Shown piece by piece: positions 8,082 through 19,315 of a stretch of 64,000 nucleotides of DNA (the stretch's first letter is position 1; the number at the start of each line of letters is the position of its first letter). The position numbers and the translations under genes are program-made. Under the pieces are notes generated by a model. The model saw only the letters and a list, made by a program, of their open reading frames with translations. It searched no databases and was not told the origin of the DNA. The stretch spans positions 1 to 64,000 of the forward strand of contig JBCCLH010000030.1 of assembly GCA_039026955.1 (NCBI GenBank). The letters run 5' to 3'. This DNA is from Kordia sp039026955 (GTDB lineage Bacteria; Bacteroidota; Bacteroidia; Flavobacteriales; Flavobacteriaceae).

Positions 8082-9947
8082 ATGCTAAAAAAGGTAGTTT
8101 TTGTTCTTAGTCTGTTCTGTACGATTAGTGGATTTTCACAATATGATATCGATTCGTTGAAGACTGTTTTAAACAAAACAGCAAATAAAAAAGATAGACT
8201 TTCTACGTTAGGCGATTTAGCGATACAATTAGCTAAAAACGGTAATGATGAGCAGGAAATCTATTTTAAAAAATATCTTGCACTTGCAAAAGATTTGGAA
8301 GAATATGATTTGATTGCTTCCAACTCCAGATTTTTAATTCAATACTACATCGACAACGTACAATTAGATACCGCTAAAAAATTGTGCGATTCGCTTCTTA
8401 AGTTTAAGCCATTCTTTACAAAAGAGAGTTCTGAAGCACATCTTTTATTAAAACGAGCAGGCGTTTATTTTAATGATGAAAACTATGAGGATGCGATTGA
8501 AGATTACAACGGCGCCCAAGAATTATTCATGCAGAGTGGCGATTCTATTTTTGCAGCTGATGCTTATTATTATTGCGGGCAAGCGCATGCTAACAAAAAT
8601 GATTTTTTAAACGCTGTTACCAACTTCAACAAGGCTGTAGGTATGTATGAAGTGTTGGGCGATAATCAATATGCGATGATCGTTAGTTCAGAAATGACAG
8701 ACCTCTACAGTAGAAATGGTTTTGTAGAAAAAAGCTTGGAAGAGCGGAAACGGCTCCTTCAAAGAGCAAAACAGGCGAATAATGCTATGGCGCAAGCGCA
8801 AATTATTGGTCAAAATTTTCTTGATTATTATAAAATAGGTGATTATGATAGTATGAAGGCGAATATTGATGATTTTTTGATCGTAGTAGCCGATATAGAC
8901 AATAATCCTGCTGCAAAAGAGTATTTTAAATCATTTGCAATTCTTCACAAATTATATCTTGCCTGTGCAAAAAAAAATATCGCAACTGCAAACAAATTGA
9001 TGGACTCTGTATTGCAAATTTCAGAAAACAAAGAGATTTCAACATATATGGAAAGTGATATCCTAGGTGCCAAAGCAGTCTATTATGAATTAATGGAGGA
9101 TGAAGAAAAATTAGTGCCTGTTTTAGAAGCATTGATGGCATTTAAGAACACAAATCGTTTGAGTACACAAATAAAAGCCAGAGCGAAATTGGCAAATATC
9201 TACACGAAAAAAGGTCAATATGTAAAAGCGATTGAATTGAAAGACTACAATACAAAATTGATAGACTCCGTTAACAGCGCACAAAAGGAGAATCGATTTT
9301 TATATTATCAATCGCAATTTGAAGCCGAACGAAAGCAAATAGAATTGTTAGAACAAGACGCAGAAATTCAGCAATTGCAAATAGAAACCACGAGACGAAA
9401 TAATTTGATTGTAGTCATCATTCTAATTTCCATCATTACTATTATTATCATTGCCTTCTTTTATTTACGAAATCGTCAAAAAATAAAAGAACAAGCCTAC
9501 CAAAATATTCTACTTAATAATAAAGTTGCTACAAAAACCGAAGAGATTAATGAATTATTGACGGAAACCATTCAACATATCAAATCGAAAGAACGTATTG
9601 CGGAAAATCTGCAGAAGCTTTCAAATGAAAAAGAAGGCATCACGTTAAAAAGTATTATTGCCGATTTAAAAGCGAATAAAGCAGACAATACAAAGCTCTT
9701 ACTCATCAAACAAAATATTGAACAAGTCAATTTTGAATTCATCAAAAAACTGAAAGAATTACATCCGGAACTCAGTAAAACGGATATCGAAATTTGTTCG
9801 TTAGCACGTATCGGATTAAGCCGAAAAGAAATCGCCAATTTAAGAAATACTTCTATAGATGCCGTAAAAATGTCGCGCATCCGTATCAAAAAGAAGCTCA
9901 ACTTAGCAGAAGAGCAAGGACTCGATGATTACATTAATGCATTGTAA
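8082..9947 (+). CDS. TPR-containing membrane regulator with C-terminal LuxR-type HTH
   Basis: A 621-residue one-component regulator. A signal peptide or anchor (residues 1-20, ending GFSQ) is followed by a helical region of tetratricopeptide type to about residue 400. Then come one transmembrane helix at about 443-463 (a run of Ile/Val), a coiled coil, and a C-terminal helix-turn-helix with 'TDIEICSLARIGLSRKEIA' and 'TSIDAVKMSRIRIKKKL'. Signals received in the periplasm would be passed directly to DNA. The same terminal HTH occurs in the facing regulator at 26602-28281. Its position just before the LRR giant suggests it controls that gene, which is inference. Confidence 0.85.
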   Translation: MLKKVVFVLSLFCTISGFSQYDIDSLKTVLNKTANKKDRLSTLGDLAIQLAKNGNDEQEIYFKKYLALAKDLEEYDLIASNSRFLIQYYIDNVQLDTAKKLCDSLLKFKPFFTKESSEAHLLLKRAGVYFNDENYEDAIEDYNGAQELFMQSGDSIFAADAYYYCGQAHANKNDFLNAVTNFNKAVGMYEVLGDNQYAMIVSSEMTDLYSRNGFVEKSLEERKRLLQRAKQANNAMAQAQIIGQNFLDYYKIGDYDSMKANIDDFLIVVADIDNNPAAKEYFKSFAILHKLYLACAKKNIATANKLMDSVLQISENKEISTYMESDILGAKAVYYELMEDEEKLVPVLEALMAFKNTNRLSTQIKARAKLANIYTKKGQYVKAIELKDYNTKLIDSVNSAQKENRFLYYQSQFEAERKQIELLEQDAEIQQLQIETTRRNNLIVVIILISIITIIIIAFFYLRNRQKIKEQAYQNILLNNKVATKTEEINELLTETIQHIKSKERIAENLQKLSNEKEGITLKSIIADLKANKADNTKLLLIKQNIEQVNFEFIKKLKELHPELSKTDIEICSLARIGLSRKEIANLRNTSIDAVKMSRIRIKKKLNLAEEQGLDDYINAL

Positions 9948-9965
9948 ATCAATTATTTAACATTT

Positions 9966-9984
9966 TGTTACCTGATTTGTTACC
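9966..9984 (+). promoter_or_regulatory. Paired TGTTACC motifs upstream of the LRR giant
   Basis: TGTTACC at 9966-9972 and 9978-9984 (12-bp period) lies in the 136-nt gap between the regulator and the small coiled-coil gene that precedes the LRR giant. This is the second occurrence of the paired motif. It is a candidate operator for the linked HTH regulators. Confidence 0.4.
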
Positions 9985-10083
9985 TATCAGTTTAGGGTAA
10001 ACTACACTTTCCTATTATACATTTGAATCAATAGTGGAAGGCATCACATACAAATGCCAACGACCTATTAATTCATTTGAATC

Positions 10084-10224
10084 ATGGCTAAAAATTCTGA
10101 TCAAAAAAATGTTGACGAAAAAATATCGAGCATGGAAATGCTCAAATGTCAACATGCATTTTTAAAAAGTCATTTGAAAGAATTAAACCAACTGAAAGAA
10201 AAACTTAGTAACCTAAAAAAGTGA
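10084..10224 (+). CDS. Small 46-residue coiled-coil protein
   Basis: The frame runs from ATG at 10084 to TGA at 10224. It encodes a charged, almost entirely helical peptide with heptad-like hydrophobic spacing (FLKSHLKELNQLKEKLSNL at the C-terminus) and one cysteine (MLKCQH). It has no signal peptide or known domain. It lies 34 nt upstream of the LRR giant on the same strand, so it is probably cotranscribed. It may be a translated leader or an assembly factor. The function is unknown. Confidence 0.5.
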   Translation: MAKNSDQKNVDEKISSMEMLKCQHAFLKSHLKELNQLKEKLSNLKK

Positions 10225-10258
10225 CGCTCACGAGTTCCTTTTTAAAAATTGATGGCAT

Positions 10259-13200
10259 ATGAAAAATAAATTACTACTGCTGCTTCTATTCGTATTTTTT
10301 ACCCACTTGGGCTATTCGCAAACCTACACGTCCATTCCTGACTCCAATTTTGAAAGAGCTTTGGATATGTTAGGATATGATAACATTCCGAATGATGGTC
10401 AAGTGCTCACTGCCGATATCGAAACCATTATAGATTTAGATATTAGTAACGAAAATATTTCTGATTTAACAGGGATTGAAGCGTTTAGAGATTTACAGTT
10501 TTTAAATATAAACGATAATTCCATAATCAATCTTGACCTTACTGGAATTTCCAATCTGTTTAGCCTAGAAGCTAAGAATAATGGATTGGGTTCACTCGAT
10601 GTTTCTACGCATACCGATCTGAATCAGTTACAGTTAGACGATAACAATCTCAATACTTTAGACTTGAGTAATAACACAAATTTGATAGAACTTTGGTTGC
10701 AGAATAATTCTATTGTGAGTATAGATCTTAGCAACAACAGTCAATTACTAACCTTAGCGATTACGAATGGAAACTTTACGAGTATCGATTTGACGAACAA
10801 CACCAATTTGTCACAAGTGTTTTTAAATGATAATCAACTCACGGAATTAGACGCAAGTACGCTATCCAATCTCAACACGCTGAACGTAGAAGATAATAGA
10901 TTAACCATTCTCAATCTTAAAAATGGAAATACCAACAATATTGCAAACCTAAATGTTGATACGAATCCTGATCTCTTCTGTATACTTGTAGATGATGCTG
11001 ATTTTGCAGAAGCAAATTTTTCCACTGAAAATCCTTTTACTCTTTTCACGGAAACAGGTTGTTATACAGCTATTCCAGATGCTAATTTTGAAGCGGCGTT
11101 AAATCAGTATGACGATATTCCAAATGATGGACAAGTACCTACAGGATTGATTTTTAGAGTACAAAATTTAAGTGTTCAGAACGCTTCTATACAAGACCTC
11201 ACAGGAATTGAAGCTTTTACAGAATTGATGGTTTTGACTGTTGCCAACAATCCGATACAACAATTGGACTTGACTAACAATACATTTTTACAAAATTTAG
11301 AAGCACAAAATTGCAATCTTCAAACGCTCAATGTTGCTGGCTTACCAAACTTAATGCGATTACAATTGACAAACAATGCACTCACAAGTTTGGATCTTAC
11401 GACGATTATGTTACTCAATGAAATTGACCTTAGTAATAATAATTTGGAAAGTTTAAATTTAAAAAATGGCAATAGTGGCGCGATCAGTCAGCTAGATGTA
11501 CGCTCCAATCCAAATTTATATTGTGTTTTAATAGACGATATTAATATACTCAACAATCCGAATGTCTTATTTGACAGTCAAACAGGGTTTACTACAGAGA
11601 CGTATTGCCGTTATACTGCGATTCCGGATGCTAATTTTGAGTCCGCACTCAACACGTTGGGCTATGATGATACGCCAAACGACGGACAAGTACCAACCGC
11701 ATTAATTGAAGAGGTTACGAATTTGAATGTTCAAAACGCTTCTATCACTGATTTAACAGGAATAGCAGACTTTGAAGCACTCATAGATCTTACGATTACT
11801 GGGAATAACATCAATACGGTAGACCTCAGTAATAATACACAACTACAAGTATTAATTGCAATGCACTGTAACATTCACAACTTAAATCTTACGGGGCTGA
11901 CAAATTTGTTTCAATTAACATTACAGTTTAACTCGTTGACCAGTTTGGACTTATCTACCAATCCTGCGGTAAGTTCTATGAACATAAGTTTGAATGATTT
12001 GAGCTATTTAAACTTACAAAATGGAAACAATGCCGCTATTACCTTGCTCGAAATCCGTTTCAACTCAAATTTAGAATGTGTTTTATTGGATGATTTAAAT
12101 GTATTGACAACCGCAACTGTGTATAACGACAGTCAAACAAACTTCACCACCACACAATATTGCGGCTATACTGCGATTCCTGATACTAATTTTGAAGCAG
12201 CTTTAGAAGTGTTAGGCTATGACGATATTTCCAATGATGGACAAGTTCCTACGGACTTAATTGAAAACCTGACAGAACTAGATATAAGAGGAACCAATAT
12301 TTCAGATCTTACTGGAATTGAAGATTTTGTTGCCTTAACGGAATTAGATGTTTCAAATAATAATTTAACAACTATATCACTAACTACGCTCACAAATCTT
12401 GAAATTTTAGACGCGCAATCCAACATCGCTTTGACGAGTTTAGACCTATCAGGGAATACACAATTGAAACAACTCATAGTGGAAGATTGTTCCGCGCTAA
12501 CGACGTTAGATTTGAGCACTAATATTCTGTTAGAACTCTTATTCGCCAATCAAACAAACCTGTCTTCTATCACATTTGGAAACTTAACAAACCTTTCAAC
12601 TATAGATTTTGACGGTGCTAATTTTATAAGTTTAGATGTATCATCGCTAACAGCATTAACACTTTTGGACGTAAGTGGCAATCAATTGATCAGCTTAAAT
12701 ATTGCCAACGGTAACAACAGCAATTTTATCAGTTTTGATGCTAGAAACAATACAAACTTACGCTGCATCGTTGTAGATGATCCTGCTTTTGCTACTGCAA
12801 ACTTTACAAATATTGATGCTCAAACTGAATTTAGACAAACGAGTTGCTACACTGCCATTCCCGATGCCAATTTTGAAGCAGCACTCACTGCATTGGACTA
12901 TGATGATATTCCTAATGACGGTCAAGTACCAACCTATTTAATTGAAGTTGTTACAAGTTTAGATGTTAGGGAATCAGGCATCAGCAGTATTGTGGGTATT
13001 GAAGATTTTACCGCGCTTGAAACCTTAAACGTAAATGACAATATCATTTCCAGTTTAGACATTTCAAACAATGTCAATCTAAAGTTCTTACGAGCGGTTG
13101 ATAACAGATTGACTACTTTAGATATTACAAATAATATTTTGTTAGAAGATATCAGAGTTGAGGAAAATAACCTTGCGAGTATAGATTTGACCAATCAACC

Positions 13201-16200
13201 AAACTTAACGTTTCTACAGCTTAATGAAAATGATCTAAGTGCTATCGATTTGAGTGCAAATCCGTTGTTGATACGATGCCGACTTTCTGAAAACAATCTT
13301 ACTACACTCGATCTGACAAACAATCCTTCAATTAGGGAACTTACTTTACAGTTTAACAATTTGGAAGTACTAGACATGCGCAGTGGCGGAAATACCAATT
13401 TGACTTCTTTTAGAGCCTTTAGTAATCCAAATTTAACCTGTGTTTTTGTGGATGATGCAGCCTACAGCACCGCAAACTGGATAAACATTGATCCACAAAC
13501 CAACTTTTCAGAAACAGATTACTGTCGCTATACTGCGATTCCAGATGCTAATTTTGAAGCAGCTTTAGAAAATTTAGGCTATGATGATATTTCGGGCGAT
13601 GGACAAGTGCCAACAGCGCTTATTGAAAGTGTCATTGATTTAGATGTACAGAGTAGCAATATTTCTAATCTTACAGGTATAGAAGACTTTGTAGCAATCG
13701 AAGTGCTAAACTATGATGCTAACTCAGTGTTGACCGTAGATTTATCCAACAACACTGCCTTACGCATCCTATATGCAAGGTCTAATGGTATTAGCAGTAT
13801 TGATGTTTCAGCCAACACCAATCTTCGACTACTTTTTCTAACATTTAATAATCTTACTAGCATCGATGTGTCCAATAATGTTAATTTGACATCCTTGTGG
13901 GTACAGGATAATTTATTAACAGGAATTGATATTTCTAACAATCCGAATCTTATCAATTTTGGAATATCAAACAATCAAGTTACCGATTTAGACCTAAGCA
14001 ATAATGTGAACCTTGTAAATCTATTTGCCGCAAATAATAGTTTAATGGAAATGGATCTAAGCCTGAATTCAGCTTTAGTAGAAATTGGGCTTGCATCCAA
14101 TAATTTAGAATCGGTAAATGTTAGAAATGGAAACAATACGATTATTACAAAATTCAATGTACAGTTTAATCCCAATCTGACTTGTGTGTCTGTGGATGAT
14201 GCGGCATACAGTACTGCCAATTGGGATGAAATAGACGCACAAACCAATTTTACAGAAACAGGATACTGTCGCTACACAACCATTCCGGATGCTTTTTTTG
14301 AAAATGCCTTAGATTTTTACGGTTATGATGATATTTCGGGTGACGGACAAGTACCTACCGCATTGATTGAAAACATAGTAAACCTAGAAATGATTAACAT
14401 CGGTGTAGCAGATTTGACGGGAATTCAAGATTTTGCTGCCTTAGAAGAATTGAATGTTACTGGAAATTCTATCGACATCCTAGATCTTAGCGCAAATATC
14501 AACTTGATCAAAGTTAATTGTGAAGCCAACGGAATTAACTCTATAAATCTGACTGGTTTAACAGCATTAGAAGAATTCATTGGTCGTTTTAATGGCTATA
14601 CTGCTTTAGACGTTTCTACAAATACAAGTTTGATAACACTGTACTGTAATAATACTGGCTTAACATCCCTTGATGTGAGCAACCTTACCGCATTGATTGA
14701 TTTAAATTGTAGTGCAAGTCAGTTAACGTCTCTAGATGTTCGCAATGGAAACAACACAAATTTCACCAACTTTAACGCCACAAATAATTCCAATTTAACC
14801 TGTATTTTGGTAGATGATGCCGCTTTCGCGGGAACAAACTTTACCAATGTTGATGCAACGGCAAGTTTTACATCCACAGATTACTGTAGGTATACTGCAA
14901 TTCCAGATGCTAATTTTGAAGCGGCTTTAAGTTCGTATGACGATATTCCAAACGATGGACAAGTCCCAACAGCGCTTATTGAAACAGTAAGCATCTTAGA
15001 CATCGCTAACAAAAATATTTCCGACTTAACAGGTATTGAAGATTTTGCAGGTTTGGATGTACTTTTTATTGCTAACAATAATCTTACCTCACTGGATGTG
15101 TCAAATAATACATCACTATTGGCTATATCTGGTGCTAATAACAATATCAGTAGTATTGATTTTGGCACGAATACAATTTGTCAAGAAATTTTTATACCAG
15201 ATAACAATCTTTCTAGTATTGATGTTACCGGTTTTACAAGTTTAAGAAACTTAATTTTAGATAATAATCCCGTTACTTCACTTGATTTATCTACAAATAC
15301 AGCTTTACGAAATTTAACCTGTGTAAACTGTAATTTATCAAGTCTCAACGTACAAAATGGAAACAATACGAATATTATAACCTTTGATATCCAAGGAAAT
15401 TCTCAACTGACCTGTGTTCAAGTAGATGATGCCGCCTATAGCACCACCAATTGGACAAGCATTGATGCACAAACCACTTTTAGCGATACCTATTGTCGCT
15501 ACACGCTTACGCCAGATATAAATTTTGAAAATGAACTTGAAGAATTGGGCTATGATGATATTCCTAACGACGGACAAGTGCCAACTGCGTTAATAGAAAC
15601 AGTAACAGACATAGAGATAACTGGATCTGGAATCACTGATGTAACAGGAATCGAAGATTTTATCGCATTAGAAGAATTATCAGTAGTCTATACTAGCGTT
15701 ACAAGTTTGGATGTTAGCAACAGTCCGAATCTGAGAAAACTTTTCTTTACAGCTTCAAATATAATCACTATCGACTTATCAAACAATCCATTACTGGAAA
15801 GAGTTAGAGGTGATAATACTCCATTAGAGAATATAAACTTGACAGGATGCATACTATTGGATGATCTTGATCTTTCAAATGCTAATCTTTCAAGTATTGA
15901 CCTATCCACCAATATTGCCTTAGAATACCTAGAGCTTCCAAATAACCAGATAGAAATGCTTGACTTATCTAACAATCTAGTTATAGATAATATCAACCTT
16001 CAAAACAACCAACTTACATTTATAAGCTTTCAGAACAATATATCGCAAAATATTCCACATTTTAATGCTACTCAAAATCCAGATCTTACCTGTATTTTAA
16101 TAGATAGTGGTGATACGTTTATCTCTATGCCTTTTACAATAGTTCAACTAGATCCACAAACAACTTTTAGTGACACCTATTGCCGCTACACAGCCATACC

Positions 16201-18409
16201 AGACACTAATTTCGAAGCCGCTTTAGAAGCTTTGGGTTATGATGATATTTCAAACGATGGACAGGTACCAACTGTACTCATAGAAACCGTAACTGTCTTA
16301 GATGTAAATAATACTAACATTTCTGATCTTACAGGAATCGAAGATTTTGCAATGCTTGAAAACCTCAACGTTCGAGATAATTTCTTAATCACTATGGATA
16401 TCTCGCAAAATACGGCATTGACAAATTTAAATACGGTTGGCAATAACCTAACCGCATTAGATATTACCAACAATCCATTAATAAATGACTTACGAATAGA
16501 AGTAAATGCTATTACGACTATAGACCTAAGCAATCAGCCAGATTTGAAAATTTTACAAATCAATAACAATCAACTCACGACAATAGATGTGAGCAATAAT
16601 CCGCTAATTGAACGATTTAGAGTGAATAATAATAATATTACCTCTATAGACTTGTCCAACAATACATCGTTACTAGAAGTACGTATGGAAAATAATCAAC
16701 TAGAATATGTAAACATACAAAACGGAGCAAACACAAATATTACACTGTTTGGAGCCTTCGGAAACCCAAATTTAACCTGCATTTTAGTAGACGATGTTGC
16801 CTACAGTACGGCTAATTGGACTGGTGGTATTAATGCTACAACAAGTTTTAGTGATACCTACTGTCGTTATACGGCAATTCCTGATGCCAACTTTGAAGCC
16901 GCTTTAGAAGCCTTGGGCTATGATGACATTTCTGCGGACGGACAAGTGCCTACGGCTTTGATTGAAAATATTACTTCGTTAGATATTCAGGGACAATCCA
17001 TTGCAGATCTCAAAGGAATCGAAGACTTTACCGCATTAGGAACCTTACGCTGCACTAATAATTTAGTAACGACAATTGATCTTTCTGCGCTAACAAATCT
17101 GACATTTTTATGGTGCGATCAGAATCAATTGACAGCGTTAGACCTGTCAAACAATACAGCCTTACGATTTGTAAATGCAAGTCAAAATACAATCAGCAGT
17201 TTTAACGGTACAGGATTAAATCTGCTTGAAGTTTTATCTCTATGGTCTAATCAATTATCTAGCCTTAACCTAAGTGATATGACCGCATTGATTGAGCTTG
17301 ACTTGTTTGGAAATCTCTTAACAAGCATAGATGTTTCAACTAATATACTTTTACAAGAAGTAAATCTTAGAGGAAATGGTCTCACCACACTAGACTTATC
17401 CAATAATACGGCACTTATAGAAGTTGATGTGCGAAATAACAATCTAACAAACTTGAATATAAAAAATGGCAACAATACCAGCATCACAAGTTTTGCAGCG
17501 ACTTCAAACTCAAATTTGACTTGTATTCTTGTTGATGATGCCTTATACAGTCTAACCAATTGGACAACTATTGACTCGCAAACGAGCTTCAGCAATATTG
17601 CCTGTTTCAAGGAATTTACAATAGATATTAAAGTCTATTTACAAGGTGCTGCTTTAAATCCGAATTCGGGTGAAGAAACGCTGATGCGAGACGATTTACG
17701 TGTGGCAGGATTCATTCCAACCACAAGTCCGTATGGAGATGGAAATACCTGTGAGGCAACTGTATTTGATATCACTGGCGATGATGCTATTGTCGATTGG
17801 ATTTGGGTAGAATTACGTGATGCTTCCGACAATACGGTAATTTCTGATGCGCTCTCTGCCCTACTACAACGCGATGGCGATATCGTGGCTACAGATGGAA
17901 TATCTGCACTAGATTTTGCTACAGTTGATAATACATATTATGTAGCCATCAAGCATAGAAATCACATGGGAATCATGAGTGCCAATGCTGCCACATTTAA
18001 CGTAGGAACGACCACTACGATAAACTTTAAAAATTTCAACAATGCTGTCATCTTTGGAAGCAATTCGCAAACAGATTTCGGAATGCCAACCGGAATCTAC
18101 GGAATGTGGTGCGGAAATGCGAATGGAGATACCATAGTACAATACTCAGGAACCGATCCAGATACGCCAGATGTATTGGCAACTATTTTGAACGATGCTG
18201 GAAACTTCTTGAACTTCCCAACCTACAGCATCACGGAATACAATACAAACGATGTCAATATGGACGGAATCATACAGTATTCTGGAACCAATCCGGATAC
18301 GCCATTCATCTTGCAAAATGTACTCGCGCATCCTGAGAATTTCTTAAACTTTAGTACGTATCAAATCAGAGAGCAATTACCAGAAAATATAACAACAACA
18401 AACGAATAA
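10259..18409 (+). CDS. Giant secreted protein with 11 leucine-rich-repeat modules
   Basis: A 2716-residue exported protein. After a signal peptide (residues 1-20, ending GYSQ) come 11 homologous modules of about 185-250 residues, beginning near nt 10322, 11062, 11612, 12167, 12847, 13527, 14271, 14889, 15498, 16186 and 16866. Each opens with 'YTAIPDxNFExAL' and an acidic EF-hand-like loop (YDDISGDGQVPTALIE). It continues with 22-residue LRRs of the type 'LxSLDLSNNTxLxxL' and closes with 'LTCIxVDDAAYS...YCR', giving one cysteine pair per module. From about nt 17612 a different C-terminal domain follows (VYLQGAAL, LMRDDLR, IPTTSPY), with two dockerin-like repeats ending in 'IQYSG'. No type IX sorting domain ends the protein. 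A surface or adhesion role is likely. The ligand is unknown. Confidence 0.9.
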   Translation: MKNKLLLLLLFVFFTHLGYSQTYTSIPDSNFERALDMLGYDNIPNDGQVLTADIETIIDLDISNENISDLTGIEAFRDLQFLNINDNSIINLDLTGISNLFSLEAKNNGLGSLDVSTHTDLNQLQLDDNNLNTLDLSNNTNLIELWLQNNSIVSIDLSNNSQLLTLAITNGNFTSIDLTNNTNLSQVFLNDNQLTELDASTLSNLNTLNVEDNRLTILNLKNGNTNNIANLNVDTNPDLFCILVDDADFAEANFSTENPFTLFTETGCYTAIPDANFEAALNQYDDIPNDGQVPTGLIFRVQNLSVQNASIQDLTGIEAFTELMVLTVANNPIQQLDLTNNTFLQNLEAQNCNLQTLNVAGLPNLMRLQLTNNALTSLDLTTIMLLNEIDLSNNNLESLNLKNGNSGAISQLDVRSNPNLYCVLIDDINILNNPNVLFDSQTGFTTETYCRYTAIPDANFESALNTLGYDDTPNDGQVPTALIEEVTNLNVQNASITDLTGIADFEALIDLTITGNNINTVDLSNNTQLQVLIAMHCNIHNLNLTGLTNLFQLTLQFNSLTSLDLSTNPAVSSMNISLNDLSYLNLQNGNNAAITLLEIRFNSNLECVLLDDLNVLTTATVYNDSQTNFTTTQYCGYTAIPDTNFEAALEVLGYDDISNDGQVPTDLIENLTELDIRGTNISDLTGIEDFVALTELDVSNNNLTTISLTTLTNLEILDAQSNIALTSLDLSGNTQLKQLIVEDCSALTTLDLSTNILLELLFANQTNLSSITFGNLTNLSTIDFDGANFISLDVSSLTALTLLDVSGNQLISLNIANGNNSNFISFDARNNTNLRCIVVDDPAFATANFTNIDAQTEFRQTSCYTAIPDANFEAALTALDYDDIPNDGQVPTYLIEVVTSLDVRESGISSIVGIEDFTALETLNVNDNIISSLDISNNVNLKFLRAVDNRLTTLDITNNILLEDIRVEENNLASIDLTNQPNLTFLQLNENDLSAIDLSANPLLIRCRLSENNLTTLDLTNNPSIRELTLQFNNLEVLDMRSGGNTNLTSFRAFSNPNLTCVFVDDAAYSTANWINIDPQTNFSETDYCRYTAIPDANFEAALENLGYDDISGDGQVPTALIESVIDLDVQSSNISNLTGIEDFVAIEVLNYDANSVLTVDLSNNTALRILYARSNGISSIDVSANTNLRLLFLTFNNLTSIDVSNNVNLTSLWVQDNLLTGIDISNNPNLINFGISNNQVTDLDLSNNVNLVNLFAANNSLMEMDLSLNSALVEIGLASNNLESVNVRNGNNTIITKFNVQFNPNLTCVSVDDAAYSTANWDEIDAQTNFTETGYCRYTTIPDAFFENALDFYGYDDISGDGQVPTALIENIVNLEMINIGVADLTGIQDFAALEELNVTGNSIDILDLSANINLIKVNCEANGINSINLTGLTALEEFIGRFNGYTALDVSTNTSLITLYCNNTGLTSLDVSNLTALIDLNCSASQLTSLDVRNGNNTNFTNFNATNNSNLTCILVDDAAFAGTNFTNVDATASFTSTDYCRYTAIPDANFEAALSSYDDIPNDGQVPTALIETVSILDIANKNISDLTGIEDFAGLDVLFIANNNLTSLDVSNNTSLLAISGANNNISSIDFGTNTICQEIFIPDNNLSSIDVTGFTSLRNLILDNNPVTSLDLSTNTALRNLTCVNCNLSSLNVQNGNNTNIITFDIQGNSQLTCVQVDDAAYSTTNWTSIDAQTTFSDTYCRYTLTPDINFENELEELGYDDIPNDGQVPTALIETVTDIEITGSGITDVTGIEDFIALEELSVVYTSVTSLDVSNSPNLRKLFFTASNIITIDLSNNPLLERVRGDNTPLENINLTGCILLDDLDLSNANLSSIDLSTNIALEYLELPNNQIEMLDLSNNLVIDNINLQNNQLTFISFQNNISQNIPHFNATQNPDLTCILIDSGDTFISMPFTIVQLDPQTTFSDTYCRYTAIPDTNFEAALEALGYDDISNDGQVPTVLIETVTVLDVNNTNISDLTGIEDFAMLENLNVRDNFLITMDISQNTALTNLNTVGNNLTALDITNNPLINDLRIEVNAITTIDLSNQPDLKILQINNNQLTTIDVSNNPLIERFRVNNNNITSIDLSNNTSLLEVRMENNQLEYVNIQNGANTNITLFGAFGNPNLTCILVDDVAYSTANWTGGINATTSFSDTYCRYTAIPDANFEAALEALGYDDISADGQVPTALIENITSLDIQGQSIADLKGIEDFTALGTLRCTNNLVTTIDLSALTNLTFLWCDQNQLTALDLSNNTALRFVNASQNTISSFNGTGLNLLEVLSLWSNQLSSLNLSDMTALIELDLFGNLLTSIDVSTNILLQEVNLRGNGLTTLDLSNNTALIEVDVRNNNLTNLNIKNGNNTSITSFAATSNSNLTCILVDDALYSLTNWTTIDSQTSFSNIACFKEFTIDIKVYLQGAALNPNSGEETLMRDDLRVAGFIPTTSPYGDGNTCEATVFDITGDDAIVDWIWVELRDASDNTVISDALSALLQRDGDIVATDGISALDFATVDNTYYVAIKHRNHMGIMSANAATFNVGTTTTINFKNFNNAVIFGSNSQTDFGMPTGIYGMWCGNANGDTIVQYSGTDPDTPDVLATILNDAGNFLNFPTYSITEYNTNDVNMDGIIQYSGTNPDTPFILQNVLAHPENFLNFSTYQIREQLPENITTTNE

Positions 18410-18433
18410 TTCAAAAATAGAAGGGTATTTATC

Positions 18434-19249
18434 ATGCAAACAACACTAATTAAAATTATCATAGCCATTCTTGTAGTATGTACATTTCAGGCAAAAGCAC
18501 AGGATGGTTATACCTACACATTAATTGACAATGGTGCTTACAATTATACCATTGGTGCTGTGCCGAATACTAGCACAAACAACTTCCCTACCTCGGTGCA
18601 AAGCTACGGTTTCACCATCATCCTACCAGATGGTGTTACCGCTAGCATTACTTCTTCGTTAGGTGGAGCCGCTTCGGCAACCTTCTTTGATGGAGGTACA
18701 ATTAGTCAAGCTACGATTGACGGCTATTTAGTTACAGAAACCTTGGGCAGTCCTATCGCTTTATCGGCGCCATCTGTGGGAACTACTTCTAATATTGTAA
18801 CCATTCAGGTGAACGGAGCGCCAACTTCGGGAACTATGTATATTTTGGAGAATAATTCTGCTTTAGCGACGACCATCAATCCGTTGAAAAGTTTTATGCA
18901 AGCGGATATGATAGACAATAGCATGGCAGAATTTGTCAACGTCGTTGATCCGAATGCCGCAGCCGTTTCGGGCATATCTTCCTTTGACTTTTCTACACTT
19001 TCTGTAGAGGAACCAAATGAACTCACAGATATTTCCGTCTATCCAAATCCTGTTAAAGACATCATTCACATCACAAATACAAATATAGACTTGATCAAAG
19101 CAGAAATCCACAATTTGAATGGACAATTGGTCCTTTCTACAAAAAACAATCTCACAGCCATTACTGTGAATAGCTTGCCAAGTGGCGTATATATGTTAAA
19201 ACTCTATTCTGAAAACGCACAAAAAACGATCAAACTATTGAAAGAATAA
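18434..19249 (+). CDS. T9SS type A sorting-domain protein of unknown function
   Basis: A 271-residue exported protein. The signal peptide ends near FQAKAQ. A beta-rich Thr/Ser/Asn-rich body follows (about residues 24-190). From about residue 198 it carries a canonical type IX secretion tail: 'DISVYPNPVKDIIHI', then 'AEIHNLNGQLVL' and 'LPSGVYMLKLYS', ending in KTIKLLKE. The body contains no catalytic motif I recognise. It starts 24 nt after the LRR giant and is probably cotranscribed with it. It may be a partner that is exported through T9SS with, or for, the giant protein, which lacks such a tail. Confidence 0.88.
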   Translation: MQTTLIKIIIAILVVCTFQAKAQDGYTYTLIDNGAYNYTIGAVPNTSTNNFPTSVQSYGFTIILPDGVTASITSSLGGAASATFFDGGTISQATIDGYLVTETLGSPIALSAPSVGTTSNIVTIQVNGAPTSGTMYILENNSALATTINPLKSFMQADMIDNSMAEFVNVVDPNAAAVSGISSFDFSTLSVEEPNELTDISVYPNPVKDIIHITNTNIDLIKAEIHNLNGQLVLSTKNNLTAITVNSLPSGVYMLKLYSENAQKTIKLLKE

Positions 19250-19315
19250 TTTTGTAGGAGTTAGTTATCGTCTATCACTGGGCAGCATAGACTTTGGAAT
19301 AACTAATGAATGAAA